From: Oceanobacillus massiliensis str. N'diop
GTDB taxonomy: Bacteria > Bacillota > Bacilli > Bacillales > Amphibacillaceae
Direction: 5' to 3'
Assembly (NCBI RefSeq): GCF_000285495.1
Contig: NZ_HE610977.1
Span: 654,205 to 718,204, forward strand
DNA length: 64,000 nt
This document shows, piece by piece, positions 8,269-16,940 of this stretch (its first letter is position 1; every line of letters begins with the position of its first letter). A program made the translations under genes and the position numbers. Under the pieces are notes generated by a model. The model had not been told where the DNA came from. It was given only the letters and a program-made list of their open reading frames with translations, and made no database searches.

Positions 8269-10016
8269 TAGTTTGCCACCTCCCCGTCTTCAAGTTGCTG
8301 CTGCTGATACTGTTCCTTATACCAGCCATTTCGCTTCATTAATTCTTCATGTGTGCCTTCTTCTATAATTTTGCCGCCTTCCAGCACAATAATATGATCT
8401 GCATGGGTAACTGCTGACATACGATGTGCTGCTATAAAGGTCGTTTTATTTTTCCTTTCTCTTCTTAAATGCTCAATAATTTTAGCTTCCGTCTTTCCAT
8501 CCACAGCTGACATGGAATCATCGAGTATTAGTATTTCCGGATTTTTTATGAAGGCTCTTGCCAATGCGACCCGTTGTTTCTGTCCTCCAGATAATGTAAT
8601 TCCACTTTCACCAACCTGTGTATCGAGACCATTTGGAAGCTGTTTCATATCCTTAAGAAAATACGCAAGATCCATTACCCTAAATATCTCTTCATCGGTT
8701 GCATCCGGATTTCCAAACTGAATATTTTCTCTGATAGTTTTAGAAAACATCATCTGATCCTGTGGAACATATCCAATCCAGCTTCGGATGGCTTCTAAAT
8801 TGATTTCATCCAGATTCGTATCTGAAATCCTTATTTCACCAATGATGCCCGGATACTGTCTTAAAAGTAATTTAAATAACGTTGTTTTCCCTGCACCTGT
8901 TTTGCCTACGACACCAATTGTTTGGCCTCTCTCAACGTACAGCGAAATATTTTCCAATTGCTTCCTTTCCACTCCAGGATAGGAGAAGGAGACATTTTTA
9001 AAGTCAATGGAATCTACCGCGCCGACCATTTTTGGCTGTTGTGGATTCTTTACATCTGCTTCATAGGATATCGTCTCATTTACTCGGTCCAAAGAGGCGT
9101 TGCCTCGCTGCAGAATATTGATCAATTCCCCTACTGCAAACATTGGCCAGATCAGCATTCCAAGATATACGTTAAATGTCACCAAATCTCCGAGAGTCAT
9201 GGCACTTTCGAATACAAGAAATGCACCATAACCGAGTCCGATTGTGTAAGATAATCCGACGAGTATCTTCATTGTAGGCTCAAACAATGCATCGATTTTT
9301 GCAACTTCAATATTTTTATTGTATACATTGTCTGTCATAGCCTGGAATCTATCCGCATCCTGTTTTTCCTGGACAAAGGCACGAATGACCCGTACTCCCC
9401 GAATTGATTCCAGTACTTCATTATTCATATTTCCAAATGCTGCCTGTGCTTCTGTAAATCTGGAATGAATAGCTGAACCATATTTATTCATCACGACAGC
9501 CATAACCGGTAATGGAATTAAAGCCGCCAAGGTTAGTTCCCAACTAATCGTAAAGCCCATCATCGCGACAATCATCAGCATAAAGACACTCGAATCAACT
9601 AGTGTAAGCACACCGAATCCCGCAGTCTGACTGATTGCTTTCAGATCATTGGTCGATCTTGCCATAAGATCTCCTGTACGGTATTTACCATAAAATGTCG
9701 GTGTCATTTTAAGGAAATGGGAAATCAATCGACTCCGCATCCATCTTTCCAGAATGACAGCTCCCCCGAAAAGCGTGTAATCCCATAAAAAGGAAATTGC
9801 ATAGTGTACGACAATCAGCACTAGATAGCTGATTATTAACACAATCAGCAGCTGCGCTGTCAAAGAATCAAATTGTATTTGATCAATCGTAAACCCTACG
9901 ATTTTGGGTGGAATCAGTCCAACCGCACTTGCGATAATTAATGAAATAATAGCTAATAAATACCTTTTCCAATAATGTTTAAAGAACCAATCCAGTTTTT
10001 TAAAAACCTGAAACAT
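8268..10016 (-). CDS. bmrC: ABC exporter half-transporter, BmrC/YheI type
   Basis: From the ATG at 10016 the protein has 582 residues and begins MFQVFKKLDWFFKHYW, like YheI/BmrC. It has six transmembrane helices and an ATPase with Walker A GKTGAGKTT, signature LSGGQKQ and Walker B LILDDS. In Walker B Asp replaces the catalytic Glu, marking the non-consensus site of the heterodimer. The frame is open to a TTG at 10106, but that stretch is a terminator hairpin (10049-10080), and a purine-rich site (GAGGGTGAAGAG) stands directly before the ATG. Expression is likely controlled by the attenuator and leader peptide upstream. Confidence 0.9.
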   Translation of the reverse strand: MFQVFKKLDWFFKHYWKRYLLAIISLIIASAVGLIPPKIVGFTIDQIQFDSLTAQLLIVLIISYLVLIVVHYAISFLWDYTLFGGAVILERWMRSRLISHFLKMTPTFYGKYRTGDLMARSTNDLKAISQTAGFGVLTLVDSSVFMLMIVAMMGFTISWELTLAALIPLPVMAVVMNKYGSAIHSRFTEAQAAFGNMNNEVLESIRGVRVIRAFVQEKQDADRFQAMTDNVYNKNIEVAKIDALFEPTMKILVGLSYTIGLGYGAFLVFESAMTLGDLVTFNVYLGMLIWPMFAVGELINILQRGNASLDRVNETISYEADVKNPQQPKMVGAVDSIDFKNVSFSYPGVERKQLENISLYVERGQTIGVVGKTGAGKTTLFKLLLRQYPGIIGEIRISDTNLDEINLEAIRSWIGYVPQDQMMFSKTIRENIQFGNPDATDEEIFRVMDLAYFLKDMKQLPNGLDTQVGESGITLSGGQKQRVALARAFIKNPEILILDDSMSAVDGKTEAKIIEHLRRERKNKTTFIAAHRMSAVTHADHIIVLEGGKIIEEGTHEELMKRNGWYKEQYQQQQLEDGEVAN

Positions 10017-10048
10017 CTCTTCACCCTCTTCTCTCTCTCTATTTGCAA

Positions 10049-10080
10049 CAAAAAATAAGCATACGCCTATGACGTATGCA
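10049..10080 (-). terminator. Leader terminator (attenuator) in front of bmrCD
   Basis: On the minus strand GCATACG and CGTATGC pair around a short loop and are followed by TTATTTTTTG. It lies between the leader peptide gene and bmrC, so read-through is needed to express the transporter. Confidence 0.75.
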
Positions 10081-10114
10081 TACAGTTGGACATAATTCGC
10101 CCACAATATAACAA

Positions 10115-10207
10115 AAGGTCACAGACATATGTGTGACCCTTAAATGATAAATTAACTTTTGCACTTATGTACTAAAAGACAAACTCATTCAAAGTGAAGG
10201 TCACAGA
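10115..10207 (-). promoter_or_regulatory. Mutually exclusive hairpin region of the bmr leader
   Basis: The 11-base sequence TCTGTGACCTT occurs twice on the minus strand, at 10197-10207 inside the leader peptide gene and at 10115-10125 after it. Between them GGGTCACACA (complement of 10130-10139) can pair with either copy. A ribosome on the leader would cover the first copy and favour the second pairing, the usual logic of ribosome-mediated attenuation. The link between these stems and the terminator has not been modelled. Confidence 0.55.
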
Positions 10208-10255
10208 AAATAATATAAAGTTTGATGACTGATTATGATTAATTACGTTTTCCAT
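10172..10255 (-). CDS. BmrB-like leader peptide (27 residues)
   Basis: A 27-codon frame starts with ATG at 10255 behind a near-perfect AAAGGAGG and ends with TAG at 10172. The peptide begins MENVINHNQSS and ends LNEFVF. It lies between a strong promoter (10291-10319) and the hairpins and terminator ahead of bmrC. In B. subtilis the short gene bmrB occupies this position and controls bmrCD by translation-dependent attenuation. I recognise no sequence similarity to BmrB; the role is inferred from position and architecture. Confidence 0.7.
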   Translation of the reverse strand: MENVINHNQSSNFILFSVTFTLNEFVF

Positions 10256-10290
10256 GGTAGTGACCTCCTTTCGTTTTTTAATTCTCAATA

Positions 10291-10319
10291 ATTATAGTAT
10301 TTAGAAATTTTTTCGTCAA
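10291..10319 (-). promoter_or_regulatory. Sigma-A promoter of the bmr leader-bmrCD operon
   Basis: On the minus strand TTGACG (10314-10319) and TATAAT (10291-10296) are separated by exactly 17 bases. Transcription would start near 10284, about 30 bases before the leader start codon. Confidence 0.8.
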
Positions 10320-10364
10320 GAGTTTTTTTAATCTTTTTTAAATATCGCAGGAAAGAGACAGCCT

Positions 10365-10388
10365 GGAGCATAAATCGGCCGAAGCTGA
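10365..10388. repeat. Fragment of the GC-rich repeat family
   Basis: GGAGCATAAATCGGCCGAAG resembles the module A end (GGAGCGGAAATCGGCCGAAG) found near 34452-34471 and, inverted, near 48707-48725. Only about 24 bases match. Confidence 0.4.
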
Positions 10389-10420
10389 TTCATAAGCCTA
10401 CGTAAATAAAATGATAACAA

Positions 10421-10460
10421 GAAAAAAGAGAATGCATCAAAAGGCTTGAGTCATTCTCTT
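10421..10460 (-). terminator. Intrinsic terminator after the YvyF-like gene
   Basis: AAGAGAATG and CATTCTCTT form a 9-bp stem followed by TTTTC on the minus strand, 20 bases past the stop codon at 10481. Confidence 0.75.
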
Positions 10461-10480
10461 GAAATATAGAGGGGGTAAAC

Positions 10481-10717
10481 TCAATTCATTTCTGGTTCAT
10501 ATTCGCCTTTCCGATTAAGTCCTAGGCTAACCATGTATTCTATTTTATCAATACACACATTAGTCGATTGGGAGATATCTTCAAGAGACGCTAGGGGGTT
10601 TTTTCGGATAAAATTCCGGATTTGTTCACTATCCTTTAAACAGGTTGGACACATCATAAACAGACTGCTTTCCATTGGCTCTTTGCACAACCGACAATTT
10701 CGAACAATATCTTTCAT
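10481..10717 (-). CDS. YvyF-like zinc-finger protein
   Basis: The 78-residue protein has two paired-cysteine motifs, NCRLC (8-12) and MCPTC (23-27), suiting a zinc ribbon. A helical region that could form a helix-turn-helix follows (LASLEDISQSTNVCIDKIEYMVSLGL). This arrangement resembles B. subtilis YvyF, a small protein of the flagellar gene region. No flagellar genes are nearby. GGGGTGAGG precedes the ATG. The family assignment is by architecture from memory. Confidence 0.6.
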   Translation of the reverse strand: MKDIVRNCRLCKEPMESSLFMMCPTCLKDSEQIRNFIRKNPLASLEDISQSTNVCIDKIEYMVSLGLNRKGEYEPEMN

Positions 10718-10898
10718 TTCCTCACCCCTTATTAATTTGTACCTTCATATTAACGCACTTCAAAGCGAGATACAACGATATGTGGAAATTTTTAGAAAAA
10801 TGATTCTTTAGTCATATTTCGATTCTTTCTTTCAAATATTTTTCTTATTTGCGGAAAAAGTGCTATAGTTTTTATCATAGAATAAAGGAGTTGATAGC

Positions 10899-11450
10899 AT
10901 GCATTTAGATGAAATGCTGGAGTACAATAAGCAATTTGTATCCGAGAAAAAATACGAGGCATATGAAACCGATACATATCCAAACAAGAAAATGGTCATA
11001 TTTACTTGTATGGAGTCGCGTTTAGTCGAATTGCTGCAGCGGGCATTGAATATTCAAAATGGCGATGTAAAGATGGTTAAAAATGCAGGTGCCATTATAC
11101 GCAAACCCTTTGATAGTATTATGAAAAGTATCCTAGTAGCAGTATTAAAATTAAAAGCTGATGAAGTCGTAGTCATCGGGCACCATGATTGCGGTATGTC
11201 AAACGTTGATACCGAAGAACTCAAACGCACTATCGTTGACCGCGGCATCTCTGAAGACGTGATTAATAGCCTGACACATGGCGGTATTAACTTAGATGAT
11301 GAGTTTCATGGTTTTCAAACAGTAGAAGAATCCGTCATGCAGAGTGTATCGATTATTCGCAACCACCCTTTATTGCCGAAAGAGATTAAAGTCCACGGCC
11401 TGGTCATCGATCCTGATACCGGTAAAGTGGATGTCGTCACAAGAGAATAG
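10899..11450 (+). CDS. ytiB: Beta-class carbonic anhydrase (YtiB-like)
   Basis: The 183-residue protein has the beta-carbonic anhydrase zinc motifs: CMESR (Cys37, with the Asp/Glu-Arg dyad in ESR) and GHHDCGMS (His and Cys ligands). It would interconvert CO2 and bicarbonate in the cytosol. It belongs to the short YtiB-type branch. AAAGGAG lies 8 bases before the ATG, and a TATAGT box lies about 30 bases upstream without a clear -35. It is a single-gene unit closed by a strong terminator. Confidence 0.85.
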   Translation: MHLDEMLEYNKQFVSEKKYEAYETDTYPNKKMVIFTCMESRLVELLQRALNIQNGDVKMVKNAGAIIRKPFDSIMKSILVAVLKLKADEVVVIGHHDCGMSNVDTEELKRTIVDRGISEDVINSLTHGGINLDDEFHGFQTVEESVMQSVSIIRNHPLLPKEIKVHGLVIDPDTGKVDVVTRE

Positions 11451-11460
11451 CACTTAACAT

Positions 11461-11492
11461 AACTGCCACTTCAGTTGAAGTGGCAGTTTTTT
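11461..11492 (+). terminator. Intrinsic terminator after the carbonic anhydrase
   Basis: AACTGCCACTTC and GAAGTGGCAGTT pair around a tiny loop and are followed by TTTTATT. Confidence 0.9.
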
Positions 11493-11516
11493 ATTTGCAT
11501 TTAAGCAGAATTATTA

Positions 11517-11547
11517 TTCATAAAACCAGAAAGGTTTCGGCATACTA
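11517..11547 (+). promoter_or_regulatory. Probable sigma-G promoter of the ger operon
   Basis: TTCATA (11517-11522) and CATACTA (11541-11547) are separated by 18 bases, fitting the forespore consensus (-10 CATNNTA). The element lies about 35 bases before the first germination gene; such operons are normally under sigma-G. Confidence 0.6.
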
Positions 11548-11580
11548 ACCAAATAAGAACTGCTAGTTCTGGAGGTTCCC

Positions 11581-13083
11581 ATGAGAAAAAATCGCAAAAG
11601 CAAATCAACTGAAATCTTCCCGCTCAAAATCGATCAGCTGGAACCAATGCTGCAAAATAAATTTGATAGTAACAATGATTTAAGCTTTTCTGTATACGAA
11701 CACCAAAACAAGAAAATTGCAGTATTTTATATCCCACATCTAGTGGCACCAGATAAAGTGGAGAACTTATTGCTTAAGTCATTGCTCGAAAGCAATTCCG
11801 ATTGGACCGCTACGGCCATCTTAAATAATATTCCGTTAAGCTTTGGTCAAGAGATAAGCAAATTGGAAGAGATACTGACTGAACTTGTCAGTGGCAAAGT
11901 CTTTATTTATATAGAAGATGAAGATACTGCCGTCAATTATATGATGTTAAATGTTGAAAAAAGGTCATTGTCAAAGGCAGAAACTGAAACCGTCGTTATC
12001 GGCCCTCAAGTTGCTTTTACAGAATCCATTGTTACAAATATAAATATTTTACGCTGGCGTATCCGTACTCCCGATTTAGTATTGGAAAAAATCATGGTTG
12101 GAAAAAGATACCCAAGGGAGGTACGACTGGTCTATGTAAAATCAGTAGCAAATGAAACCGATGTTAATACCATGCGCCAGCGGATACAGGAATTGGATAT
12201 AGACGAGATTGAGGATAACAATGTATTAATGCAATTTATAGAGGATTCCTCTGTCACTATATTCCCGCAGTTCTATTCTACAGAGCTTCCAGACCGTGCA
12301 TCTTACGCAATAACCAAGGGAAGAGTCGGTGTGTTGATGGAGAACAGCCCGAATGCAATTTTGGCCCCTTCTACCATTTTTTCCTTTTTTGAATCAACCG
12401 AAGATATTTACATGCGCTGGAATCTAGGTTCTTTTTTAAGAATATTAAGGTTTGTTGCAATGTTTATTTCGATTACACTGACCCCCCTGTATGTTGCAGG
12501 AGTTACCTACCATTTTGAAACGATTCCTACACAATTGCTTGTTTCTGTGGGGCAATCACGGGCGAGTGTTCCATTCCCGCCGATATTCGAGGCAATTTTT
12601 TTGGAATTGATGATTGAACTTTTAAGGGAGGCTGGCGCACGGCTGCCTACCAAGGTTGGTCAAACAATCGGTATCGTTGGTGGTGTTGTCGTCGGTACTG
12701 CTGCCGTGCAGGCCGGAATAACCAGTAACATATTGATCATTTTTATTACAATAAGCGCTCTGGCATCCTTCACTTCCCCAAGCTATCTGATGGGTACGAC
12801 AATTCGCTTACTGCGGTTTCCGATGATACTCCTTGCAGGTATGCTAGGAATCATCGGTATTATGTTTGGATTAAGCTTCCTGATCATTCACCTATTAAGG
12901 ATAACTTCACTGGGGAGACCATATCTTTCACCGATTTACCCATTCAGGTGGATGGATCTGAATAAGGCTTTATTCCGGCTGCCCCAGCAATTTCAAGGAA
13001 AGCGCTTTGTTTCCTATCGCCCAAAGGAATTGCTCCGTTTTAAAAAGAGAAAAGGTATGGAAAAAAAAGACATCGATGAATAG
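11581..13083 (+). CDS. Spore germination receptor subunit A (GerA family)
   Basis: The 500-residue protein has an N-terminal hydrophilic domain (1-280), then about five to six transmembrane segments (roughly 285-450) with conserved GerA-family stretches (GRVGVLMENSPNAILAPSTIFSF, LTPLYVAGVTYHFETIP, AGARLPTKVGQTIGIVGG, TSPSYLMG). A, B and C subunits form a nutrient-sensing receptor in the spore inner membrane. GGAGG lies 5 bases before the ATG. The order here is A-B-C, as in gerA and gerB rather than gerK. The nutrient specificity cannot be told from the sequence. Confidence 0.93.
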   Translation: MRKNRKSKSTEIFPLKIDQLEPMLQNKFDSNNDLSFSVYEHQNKKIAVFYIPHLVAPDKVENLLLKSLLESNSDWTATAILNNIPLSFGQEISKLEEILTELVSGKVFIYIEDEDTAVNYMMLNVEKRSLSKAETETVVIGPQVAFTESIVTNINILRWRIRTPDLVLEKIMVGKRYPREVRLVYVKSVANETDVNTMRQRIQELDIDEIEDNNVLMQFIEDSSVTIFPQFYSTELPDRASYAITKGRVGVLMENSPNAILAPSTIFSFFESTEDIYMRWNLGSFLRILRFVAMFISITLTPLYVAGVTYHFETIPTQLLVSVGQSRASVPFPPIFEAIFLELMIELLREAGARLPTKVGQTIGIVGGVVVGTAAVQAGITSNILIIFITISALASFTSPSYLMGTTIRLLRFPMILLAGMLGIIGIMFGLSFLIIHLLRITSLGRPYLSPIYPFRWMDLNKALFRLPQQFQGKRFVSYRPKELLRFKKRKGMEKKDIDE

Positions 13084-13094
13084 TGGGAGATTGT

Positions 13095-14201
13095 ATGGAT
13101 ATTAATGTAAAAAAGAAAATTAACCTGACTTTTGAAGCATTCTATTTATTCTTCATCATTTCTTCCATCCAATTAGGGGTTGGAATAATGGGCGCCCCAA
13201 AGTTTATCTTCGCAGAAGCGCACCAGGATTCATGGATATCCATTATCCTCATGACTGGTTATATTATCGTTATTCTATTGGTTATGCTTTATATCCTGAG
13301 ACAATATGAAAATGCCGACATCATCGGAATTCAAATGGATCTTTTTGGAAAATGGATTGGCGGACTACTTGGCACTGTCTATATCGTATATTTCGCAATG
13401 ACACTATTCTCTGTGATCATTACGTATATCGAAGTAGTTAAGGTTTTTATTTTTCCTGAGATCAGTTCCTTTATATTGGGTTTGATTCTCATTATTCTCG
13501 TCGTATATACCGTACTTGGCGGGATAAGGATTATTGTAGGTGTCTGTTTTTTATTTTTCATCCTTACCCAATGGTTGCTGTTTCTATTGATTGAACCTGC
13601 TATGCAGATTGATTTTTTGCATTTCCAGCCAATATTTGGCACATCGGCAATTGAAATCTTAAAGGGCGCCAAAGCGACCTCTTATACATTCATTGGCTTT
13701 GAAATATTTTTTATGCTTTACCCTTTCATACAGAATAAGGAAAAGATAAAATTGCCTCTCCTTTTAGGAGCGGTTTGGTCAGGTTTAATCGTACTCTTCA
13801 CAACCTTCATTGCCATTGGATTTTTCAGTTCAGAACAGCTGTTAAGAAGAGAATGGGCCTTACTAGCCCTATTTAAGATCCAGACCTTTTCTTTTGTCGA
13901 ACGTTTCGATTTCGTTGTAGTGGCAGAATGGATGATGGTTATTGTTCCGAATATGGTTCTCCTCATGTGGGGGATTACATATAGCATGAAGAGAGTTTAT
14001 CGGGTGCCACAGAAACTTTCCTTGTATATAACAGCTATTGTACTCCTAATCGGCTCTACTTTCATCGATCACCATTTTCAAATACAAAAGATTATTGATT
14101 ATGTAGCCCAGCTTGGGTTCTGGCTTGTGTATGTCTATCCATTACTTCTTCTCCCACTTGTCATCATCAAGAAAAAACGGCGTACCTCAGGAAGCAGGTG
14201 A
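13095..14201 (+). CDS. Spore germination receptor subunit B (GerB family permease)
   Basis: The product is about 368 residues with ten hydrophobic segments and belongs to the amino acid permease-like GerB (GerAB) family; typical features are the start FEAFYLFFIISSIQLGVGIMG and the central TSYTFIGFEIFFMLYPF. It is the presumed ligand-binding subunit of the receptor. The frame is open from a GTG at 13083 that overlaps the subunit A stop. The ATG at 13095 behind GGGAG is the better start. Confidence 0.9.
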   Translation: MDINVKKKINLTFEAFYLFFIISSIQLGVGIMGAPKFIFAEAHQDSWISIILMTGYIIVILLVMLYILRQYENADIIGIQMDLFGKWIGGLLGTVYIVYFAMTLFSVIITYIEVVKVFIFPEISSFILGLILIILVVYTVLGGIRIIVGVCFLFFILTQWLLFLLIEPAMQIDFLHFQPIFGTSAIEILKGAKATSYTFIGFEIFFMLYPFIQNKEKIKLPLLLGAVWSGLIVLFTTFIAIGFFSSEQLLRREWALLALFKIQTFSFVERFDFVVVAEWMMVIVPNMVLLMWGITYSMKRVYRVPQKLSLYITAIVLLIGSTFIDHHFQIQKIIDYVAQLGFWLVYVYPLLLLPLVIIKKKRRTSGSR

Positions 14202-14205
14202 AAAA

Positions 14206-15330
14206 ATGTCAATTAAGCGAATAGCCATGGCAATATTTCCTTTAATCCTTTTAGCAGCCTGTGTGGAGCCCCATCCAATCGAAAGCCTGGGCATTATCCA
14301 TACCAGAGGAATCGATTTATTGGAGGAAAATCAAATTGAAACAACCATTGTTGCATTCGAGTTCGATTCCGAGGCTAAAGAAATAACCTCCATCATTACC
14401 GGTAAAGGAAATTCCATCAATGAGGCATTGGGAGATGCAAGCTTCCATACTCGATTTTCGTTGACCCCCGGACAGCTTCGTGTAGAACTCTATGGGAGGG
14501 AGACAGCAGAATCCGGTATTTTGGAATATATAGCGACATTGGTGCGTGATGCCGGTGTATCAGACACCATGTATTTTGCAGTGAGTGATCAAACTGCTAA
14601 AGATCTGATTATTGATGGACAAGAAAAGCTAACTCCTAATATCGGTCAATTTATCCAGCAGATGATCGAGAAAGAAATTAATGAAGGATCGATACCAAAG
14701 TCTTCCTTATATGATTTTTCTCGTAAAGCCTTCGAGGTTGGCATTGATCCAATCCTTCCGATTATTGCTATAAATGAGGAAAGACCAGCAATTATAGGTT
14801 TGGGAGTATTCGAAAATGATAAACTTGTAGGTGAAATCAGCCGAGATGACGGATTATTAATAAATCTGTTTCAAAAAAGTCCCACGTCGACCCCTATGGA
14901 TATCTCGATTCCCGCTGCACCTTTTGAGAAATATCTGGAGGGAAAGGAAACAGAGGAAATACATCTAAGACTAATGGTTGAAGGCAGTAAGACCAGAAGG
15001 AAATTGGTCGATTACGATTCTCTTAGCTTTGATGCAGATGTAAAAATTGAAACCGCTATATTCGAGATTTCAGATGCTATTTCATTAAAAAATGAAAAGA
15101 TGCTTGAACTGCTGGAAAAAGAAGTCGGGAAAGAATTAACAAGAAGATATGATAAATTACTTGATCAGCTCCAGGAGGTTAATTCAGACCAAATCGGTTT
15201 TGGCACGTTATATAATGCGAAAACTCGGGACAGGGATCTTAAGGATAAGGAATGGCGGGATAAATACCCTGAGATTACCGTGAATTTTAATGTGAATGTG
15301 GAAATCCTCCACTATGGAACAATCCAATAA
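14206..15330 (+). CDS. Spore germination lipoprotein subunit C (Ger(x)C)
   Basis: From the ATG at 14206 the protein has 374 residues: a lipoprotein signal peptide with lipobox LLAAC, then the Ger(x)C fold (segments such as LGIIHTRGIDL, FHTRFSLTPGQLRVELYGRE and the C-terminal TVNFNVNVEIL). It would be lipid-anchored on the outer face of the spore inner membrane with subunits A and B. The frame extends 31 codons further upstream into gerB, but AGGTG plus the signal peptide fix the start 4 bases after the gerB stop. Confidence 0.92.
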   Translation: MSIKRIAMAIFPLILLAACVEPHPIESLGIIHTRGIDLLEENQIETTIVAFEFDSEAKEITSIITGKGNSINEALGDASFHTRFSLTPGQLRVELYGRETAESGILEYIATLVRDAGVSDTMYFAVSDQTAKDLIIDGQEKLTPNIGQFIQQMIEKEINEGSIPKSSLYDFSRKAFEVGIDPILPIIAINEERPAIIGLGVFENDKLVGEISRDDGLLINLFQKSPTSTPMDISIPAAPFEKYLEGKETEEIHLRLMVEGSKTRRKLVDYDSLSFDADVKIETAIFEISDAISLKNEKMLELLEKEVGKELTRRYDKLLDQLQEVNSDQIGFGTLYNAKTRDRDLKDKEWRDKYPEITVNFNVNVEILHYGTIQ

Positions 15331-15332
15331 AA

Positions 15333-15366
15333 GCAGTTCAATATTCAATTTGGACTGTTTTTTTAT
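15333..15366 (+). terminator. Intrinsic terminator of the ger operon
   Basis: GCAGTTCAA and TTTGGACTG form a stem with one G-U pair, followed by a seven-T run. Confidence 0.8.
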
Positions 15367-15384
15367 ATCTAATGAAAAAATAAG

Positions 15385-15438
15385 TTGAAGTTACTAATTG
15401 AAAGTGCTAGTATGTAATAGTTCACGTATCGAACTATT
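15385..15438 (+). promoter_or_regulatory. Promoter and operator of the marR-MMPL operon
   Basis: TTGAAG (15385-15390) and TAGTAT (15408-15413) are 17 bases apart. Immediately downstream, over the expected transcription start, lies a perfect inverted repeat AATAGTTC-N7-GAACTATT (15416-15438). It is the probable operator for the MarR protein encoded next. A further GAACTA at 15447-15452 may add a half-site. Confidence 0.7.
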
Positions 15439-15471
15439 CACTATATGAACTATAAGGAGATGAGTAAGCAT

Positions 15472-15921
15472 ATGGATTTAAAATCATTGGTTGCCCGCTA
15501 TCAGAATGCATCTAATGCTATTTATAGAAGCTTAAATGTAATCTTAAAAGAAAAAGTACATTCAGATATAACGACAGACCAGTTCTCTACCCTTAACCAG
15601 ATTCTAAAGCAAGAACAGTGTACAAGTACAGATATTGCTTCTGCTTTTGGAATTGGCAAAAGTGCGGTCACTGCACAAATTAACAGACTTCACGCAAAAG
15701 GATTGATCAAACGGAAACGTGATGAAGCTGACCGCAGAGTGATTTATCTTTCTGTTACAGATAAGGGTAAGGAATTTGTCGAGTATACCCAAGACAAAGT
15801 GTACTCCTATATTGGTGAGCACTTATCCCATTTCGAGGAGGAAGAAATCATAGAATTTATGAGGTCATTGGAAAAACTGGCAAATCTTATGGAAAACAAT
15901 AAAGAGGTGGACGGACAATGA
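15472..15921 (+). CDS. MarR-family transcriptional regulator (YdgG-like)
   Basis: From the ATG at 15472 the protein has 149 residues with a winged helix-turn-helix: CTSTDIASAFGIGKSAVTAQINRLHAKGLIKRKRDEADRRVIYLSVTDKG is textbook MarR. It probably represses its own operon, including the transporter that overlaps its stop, and responds to a toxic small molecule. An in-frame ATG at 15460 directly abuts AAGGAG and is too close. B. subtilis has the same pairing in ydgG-ydgH. Confidence 0.85.
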   Translation: MDLKSLVARYQNASNAIYRSLNVILKEKVHSDITTDQFSTLNQILKQEQCTSTDIASAFGIGKSAVTAQINRLHAKGLIKRKRDEADRRVIYLSVTDKGKEFVEYTQDKVYSYIGEHLSHFEEEEIIEFMRSLEKLANLMENNKEVDGQ

Positions 15922-16940
15922 AGCATATTATTAAATTTCGCTGGTTAATTGCCATTGCCTGGATTGCCGTTGCAGTTGGTTTATTCATCACTGCTCCGAA
16001 TCTTCAGGACCTGGTAAGAGATAAAGGACAAATAGCTGTCCCCGAAGGATCGCCATCCCAGGAAGCTCAGAATCTATTAGAAAGTATGTCATCGGACAGC
16101 AGTGAAGATAATGCAAGTTCCGTGCTGGTTTTTCATGATGAAGATGGTATAGATGAATCCGAAAAAGAAGAAATTGCAGCAGCTGCTGACATTCTGAAAG
16201 AAAAACAGGATGAACTAGCAATTTCTGATATTCTTGCATTCAACGAGGATTCATTAATCGAAGAACAAACCGTTTCAGAAGATGGAACAACCATCATGAT
16301 TCCTTTTCAGGTCTCACTAGAAGATCAAGATGTGGATGAGGCTAGGGAGAATATTTATCAGGCAGTTGAAGATATTCATGTTGACCATGAGTTGACTGGA
16401 GAAAAATTTATTTCCCAGGATATTATCAAGAATTCTGAAGAAGGACTAAAGCGGACTGAAATGATTACCGTTGGTTTAATTTTAGTTATCCTGCTTGTCG
16501 TCTTCAAATCCTTTGTAGCACCATTTGTTCCTTTACTGACTGTCGGTATTAGTTATTTGGCAGCACAGGGAATCGTTTCAATATTGGCGGATAAGGTGGA
16601 TTTCCCACTATCATCTTTCACCCAAATCTTTATGGTCGTGGTCATGTTTGGTATTGGGACCGATTATTGTATTTTGCTTATCAGTCGATTTAAGGAAGAG
16701 GTGGCAAACAATGATTCGATTCAGGATGCCGTTCTAGCAACCTATAAATCTGGCGGGAGAACGATCTTCTTTGCAGGCATTGTCGTATTGATCGGTTTTT
16801 CCACTATCGGTCTTTCAACCTTTTCACTCTATCAATCTGCTGTTGCAGTTGCCGTAGGGGTTGCGGTTGTTTTAATAGCTCTGGCCACATTGGTTCCTTT
16901 TTCCTTGTTGTTTTGGGAAAAAATTGTTTTGGCCGTTTGA
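15918..16940 (+). CDS. MMPL-family transporter, N-terminal part (split by a frameshift)
   Basis: This 340-residue frame holds the first transmembrane helix, an extracellular domain (35-180) and the first helix bundle of an RND/MMPL transporter, with the conserved FGIGTDYCILLISRFKEE. It overlaps the marR stop by 4 bases. It ends abruptly at a stop after an A6 run (16918-16923). The next frame continues the same protein, and removing one A would join them into a transporter of about 1,050 residues. This may be a real mutation, a homopolymer sequencing error or slippage. Otherwise it resembles YdgH, which exports hydrophobic compounds. Confidence 0.8.
   Translation: MKHIIKFRWLIAIAWIAVAVGLFITAPNLQDLVRDKGQIAVPEGSPSQEAQNLLESMSSDSSEDNASSVLVFHDEDGIDESEKEEIAAAADILKEKQDELAISDILAFNEDSLIEEQTVSEDGTTIMIPFQVSLEDQDVDEARENIYQAVEDIHVDHELTGEKFISQDIIKNSEEGLKRTEMITVGLILVILLVVFKSFVAPFVPLLTVGISYLAAQGIVSILADKVDFPLSSFTQIFMVVVMFGIGTDYCILLISRFKEEVANNDSIQDAVLATYKSGGRTIFFAGIVVLIGFSTIGLSTFSLYQSAVAVAVGVAVVLIALATLVPFSLLFWEKIVLAV

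Noticed and set aside
10017..10106. N-terminal extension of BmrC from the TTG at 10106
   Set aside because: The stretch is the attenuator hairpin and its T-run; the ATG at 10016 has a purine-rich ribosome-binding site and the family's usual N-terminus.
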